A stretch of 64,000 bases of DNA from Pomphorhynchus laevis (Eukaryota > Acanthocephala > Palaeacanthocephala > Echinorhynchida > Pomphorhynchidae): positions 124,001 to 188,000 of the forward strand of contig WNNJ02002413.1 in NCBI GenBank assembly GCA_012934845.2. Reading direction: 5' to 3'. Shown one piece after another: positions 51,601-54,600 of the stretch (its first letter is position 1; the number at the start of each line of letters is the position of its first letter). The position numbers and the translations under genes were made by a program. Below the pieces are notes generated by a model. It ran no database searches and was not told the origin of the DNA. It saw only the letters and a program-made list of their open reading frames with translations.

Positions 51601-54600
51601 TGCTTCATAGAAGTTCGCGGTTCGACGATTCTATAACCACAAGTTCTATAAATGAGGTTTAAATTTAAGACTTCATTAAGGTCTATTTAAGAGTTTTTAT
51701 AATAGTTTAGTTTCTAAAACTTTTATTTTAATTATCACCATTTCAAATTGGCGATAATGTTTTTTACGGTCGCTCGAGAAAGACATAAACAAACATATTT
51801 ATGTATACCCAAGTGATATTTTTGTCATTATAATTTATGTTTTTAATGAACAATACCAGAGATTTCTTTCAAATGCTTCATCTACACCAAAATATCCAAT
51901 TATTTGCCTTTATTGTCTCAGCATAAGAGAAAGAGCCTGTAAAGATCATTTACAAAACATTAGCACACCTATTTAAAATTGTTCGATGACCATAAGATAG
52001 GAAACTAATAAATATTAATATTTAATATCTAATAAATATTAAAATTCAATACTTTAATATTTAACATTTAATATTTATTCTTACTTAGTGAAATCACTTA
52101 GTGATTTCTAATGTACATATGTACTTTTTAATGTTTAAGAGTTTAAAAGAAGAGTTTTAAACTTATTGATTACACGTTAAGCTTATAGAATAAATTCAAC
52201 GAATAAACTTTAATTGCATACATTAATGCATGCAATTCAATCATTTATGCTATTCATGCACTTAAGAACATTCGCATATGTAGATATATTATTCGTGAAA
52301 CAATAGCTAGCATATACATATCACTATATATGATATATTACTATATATATCATATATATAGTGATATGTATATGTTAGCTATTGTTTCACGAATAATATA
52401 TCTACATATGCAAATGTTATTAAGTGCTTGAATAGCATAAATGATTGAATTGCATGCATTAATGTATGCAATTAAAGTCAAGCATCCGAAAGTTTGAACC
52501 TCTGGTGGTTAATGATGGTCTGCATTGCAAATTATAAGATTTAAGAGCTAACGCCACCAACAATCTTAGCTAGATGTCGGAAATGCATTTTCACAATGTC
52601 ACAGAGGGAGCCGAAAAGGCGTGTGATAGTTCATCTTACTGACGATGGCTGCCGGCTATCACATGACCGTCTAGGAGTGACGAGAGTTTGAGGCTGAAGA
52701 TGAACGTCACAGGATCCTTTGGAGGATACATTCTTATAATTCAATAGCAGAATGTGTAAAACTGTGCTCCGGGAGCTAATAAGCTTCAGTTTCATAATCG
52801 TAGATGTTGCCAAAAACCGGAGTTCGGTTACATGCAGATCAGACTTCCTTATCACTCCTAGACGAGCTGATGGTATCAGGCAGCACTCAACAGTAGGGTG
52901 AACTACCATCAGTCGTTTCGTATGCCTTGTGATATATTAAATAGGCATTTCCGAGAATTTGCTAATGTGGTAGCATGAGCCTAGCCTATTTAAACTAACC
53001 ATGTGCTTTCCGGATCATCCTAATTTTATTCAGCAGGAATTTTACTTGATGTGGTTGCTTGCTTTCTCATAGGATCCTTTGGAGAATACAATGTTATATT
53101 TTTATACAATATTATGTTATATTATAATATGCCAAAATAAAAATAAAAAATACGCCAAAATATTAATAAATAATACGCCAGAATATTAGTAAAAATTATG
53201 CCAAAATATAAATAAAAAATACGCCAAAATATTAATAAATAATATGTTAGAATATTAGTAAAAAATATGCCAAAATATTTATAAATAATATGTTTAAATA
53301 TTAATAAATAATATGCAAAAATATCAATAAAAAATATGTCAAAAAATAAACAAGGTTATATGCCAAAATATTAATAAAAGATATGCTAGAATTTTAATAA
53401 ATAATTTGCTAAATAATAAATAATATGCCAAAAATATTAAGAAAAATTACGACACAATATTAATAAAAAATACGCAAAAATGTTATTAAATAATATGCCA
53501 AAATATTAATATTAATATTAATATTTAATAATAAAATATTTATTAAATAACAATAAAATTAATATTAATATTTTAATAATAAAATATTAATATTTATATT
53601 AATATTTTATATTTTCATATTTTATAATATTCATATTTTATATCCGCAATAACAATTTATAAAAATCGCACTCCTTTTGGAATCCTGTGAGAAATTCAAT
53701 GCCCTCGTAACCAACGGATACACTTTTGTGCCTTATAAAGAATAACTAGAAGGTCCACACACGCAACAAGCAAGTAAAAACGCTTCTGCACCTGAGTTTC
53801 GTATAGCATCGTGAGGAATTGCTGGTGTCTTTATAGTTATCACAAAAGCAGTCGAAACGTACCCTAACCACTTCATCCAACTGACGATGACTGCTGGGTG
53901 GTTAGGATCGTCTCGGAGTGATACATTAGACTGATGGAGCTGATGATCGAAGTCCAGTTATTTAGCAGCAAATTTGGATTAAAAATCAATCGTAGCCAGT
54001 TTTGGCTCCTGGACCACAGTTTCAAGCGATTTTTCGCAATACCTATTTATAAAAACGTATTCCTTTCGGAATCCTGTGAGAAATTCAGTGCCCTCGTAAT
54101 CAACGGATACGCATTTGTGCAAATAAAGAATAACTAGAAGGTCCACACACGCAACAAGCCAGTAAAAACGCTTCGGCGCCTGAGTTTCGTATAGCATCGT
54201 GAAGAATTGCTGGTGTCTTAACAGTTATCACAAAAGCAGTCGAAACGTACCCTAACCACTTCATCCGACTGGCGATGACTGCTGGGTGGTTAGGAACGTC
54301 TCGGAGTGATACATTAGACTAATGGAGATGATGATCGAAGTACAATTATTTAGCAGCACATATGGATTTAAAATCAATCGTAGCCAGTTTTGGCTCCTGG
54401 ACCACAGTTTCAAGCGATTTTTCACAATAACAATATGTATTTAGTGCGAAAAATCGCTTGAAACTGTGGTCCAGGAACCAAAGCTGGCTATGATTGATTT
54501 TTAATCCATATTTGCTGTTATATATAAGTAAGTATTGAAAATAAAAACCGGAGTAGGATAGATCAAATATATTTAATTGTTGATTGCCATCTGCTAGTCC

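Noticed and set aside
52631-54197. Short frames at 52.6-52.9 and 53.9-54.2 kb as genes
   Set aside because: They fall inside foldback and tandem repeat units and have no recognisable domain.
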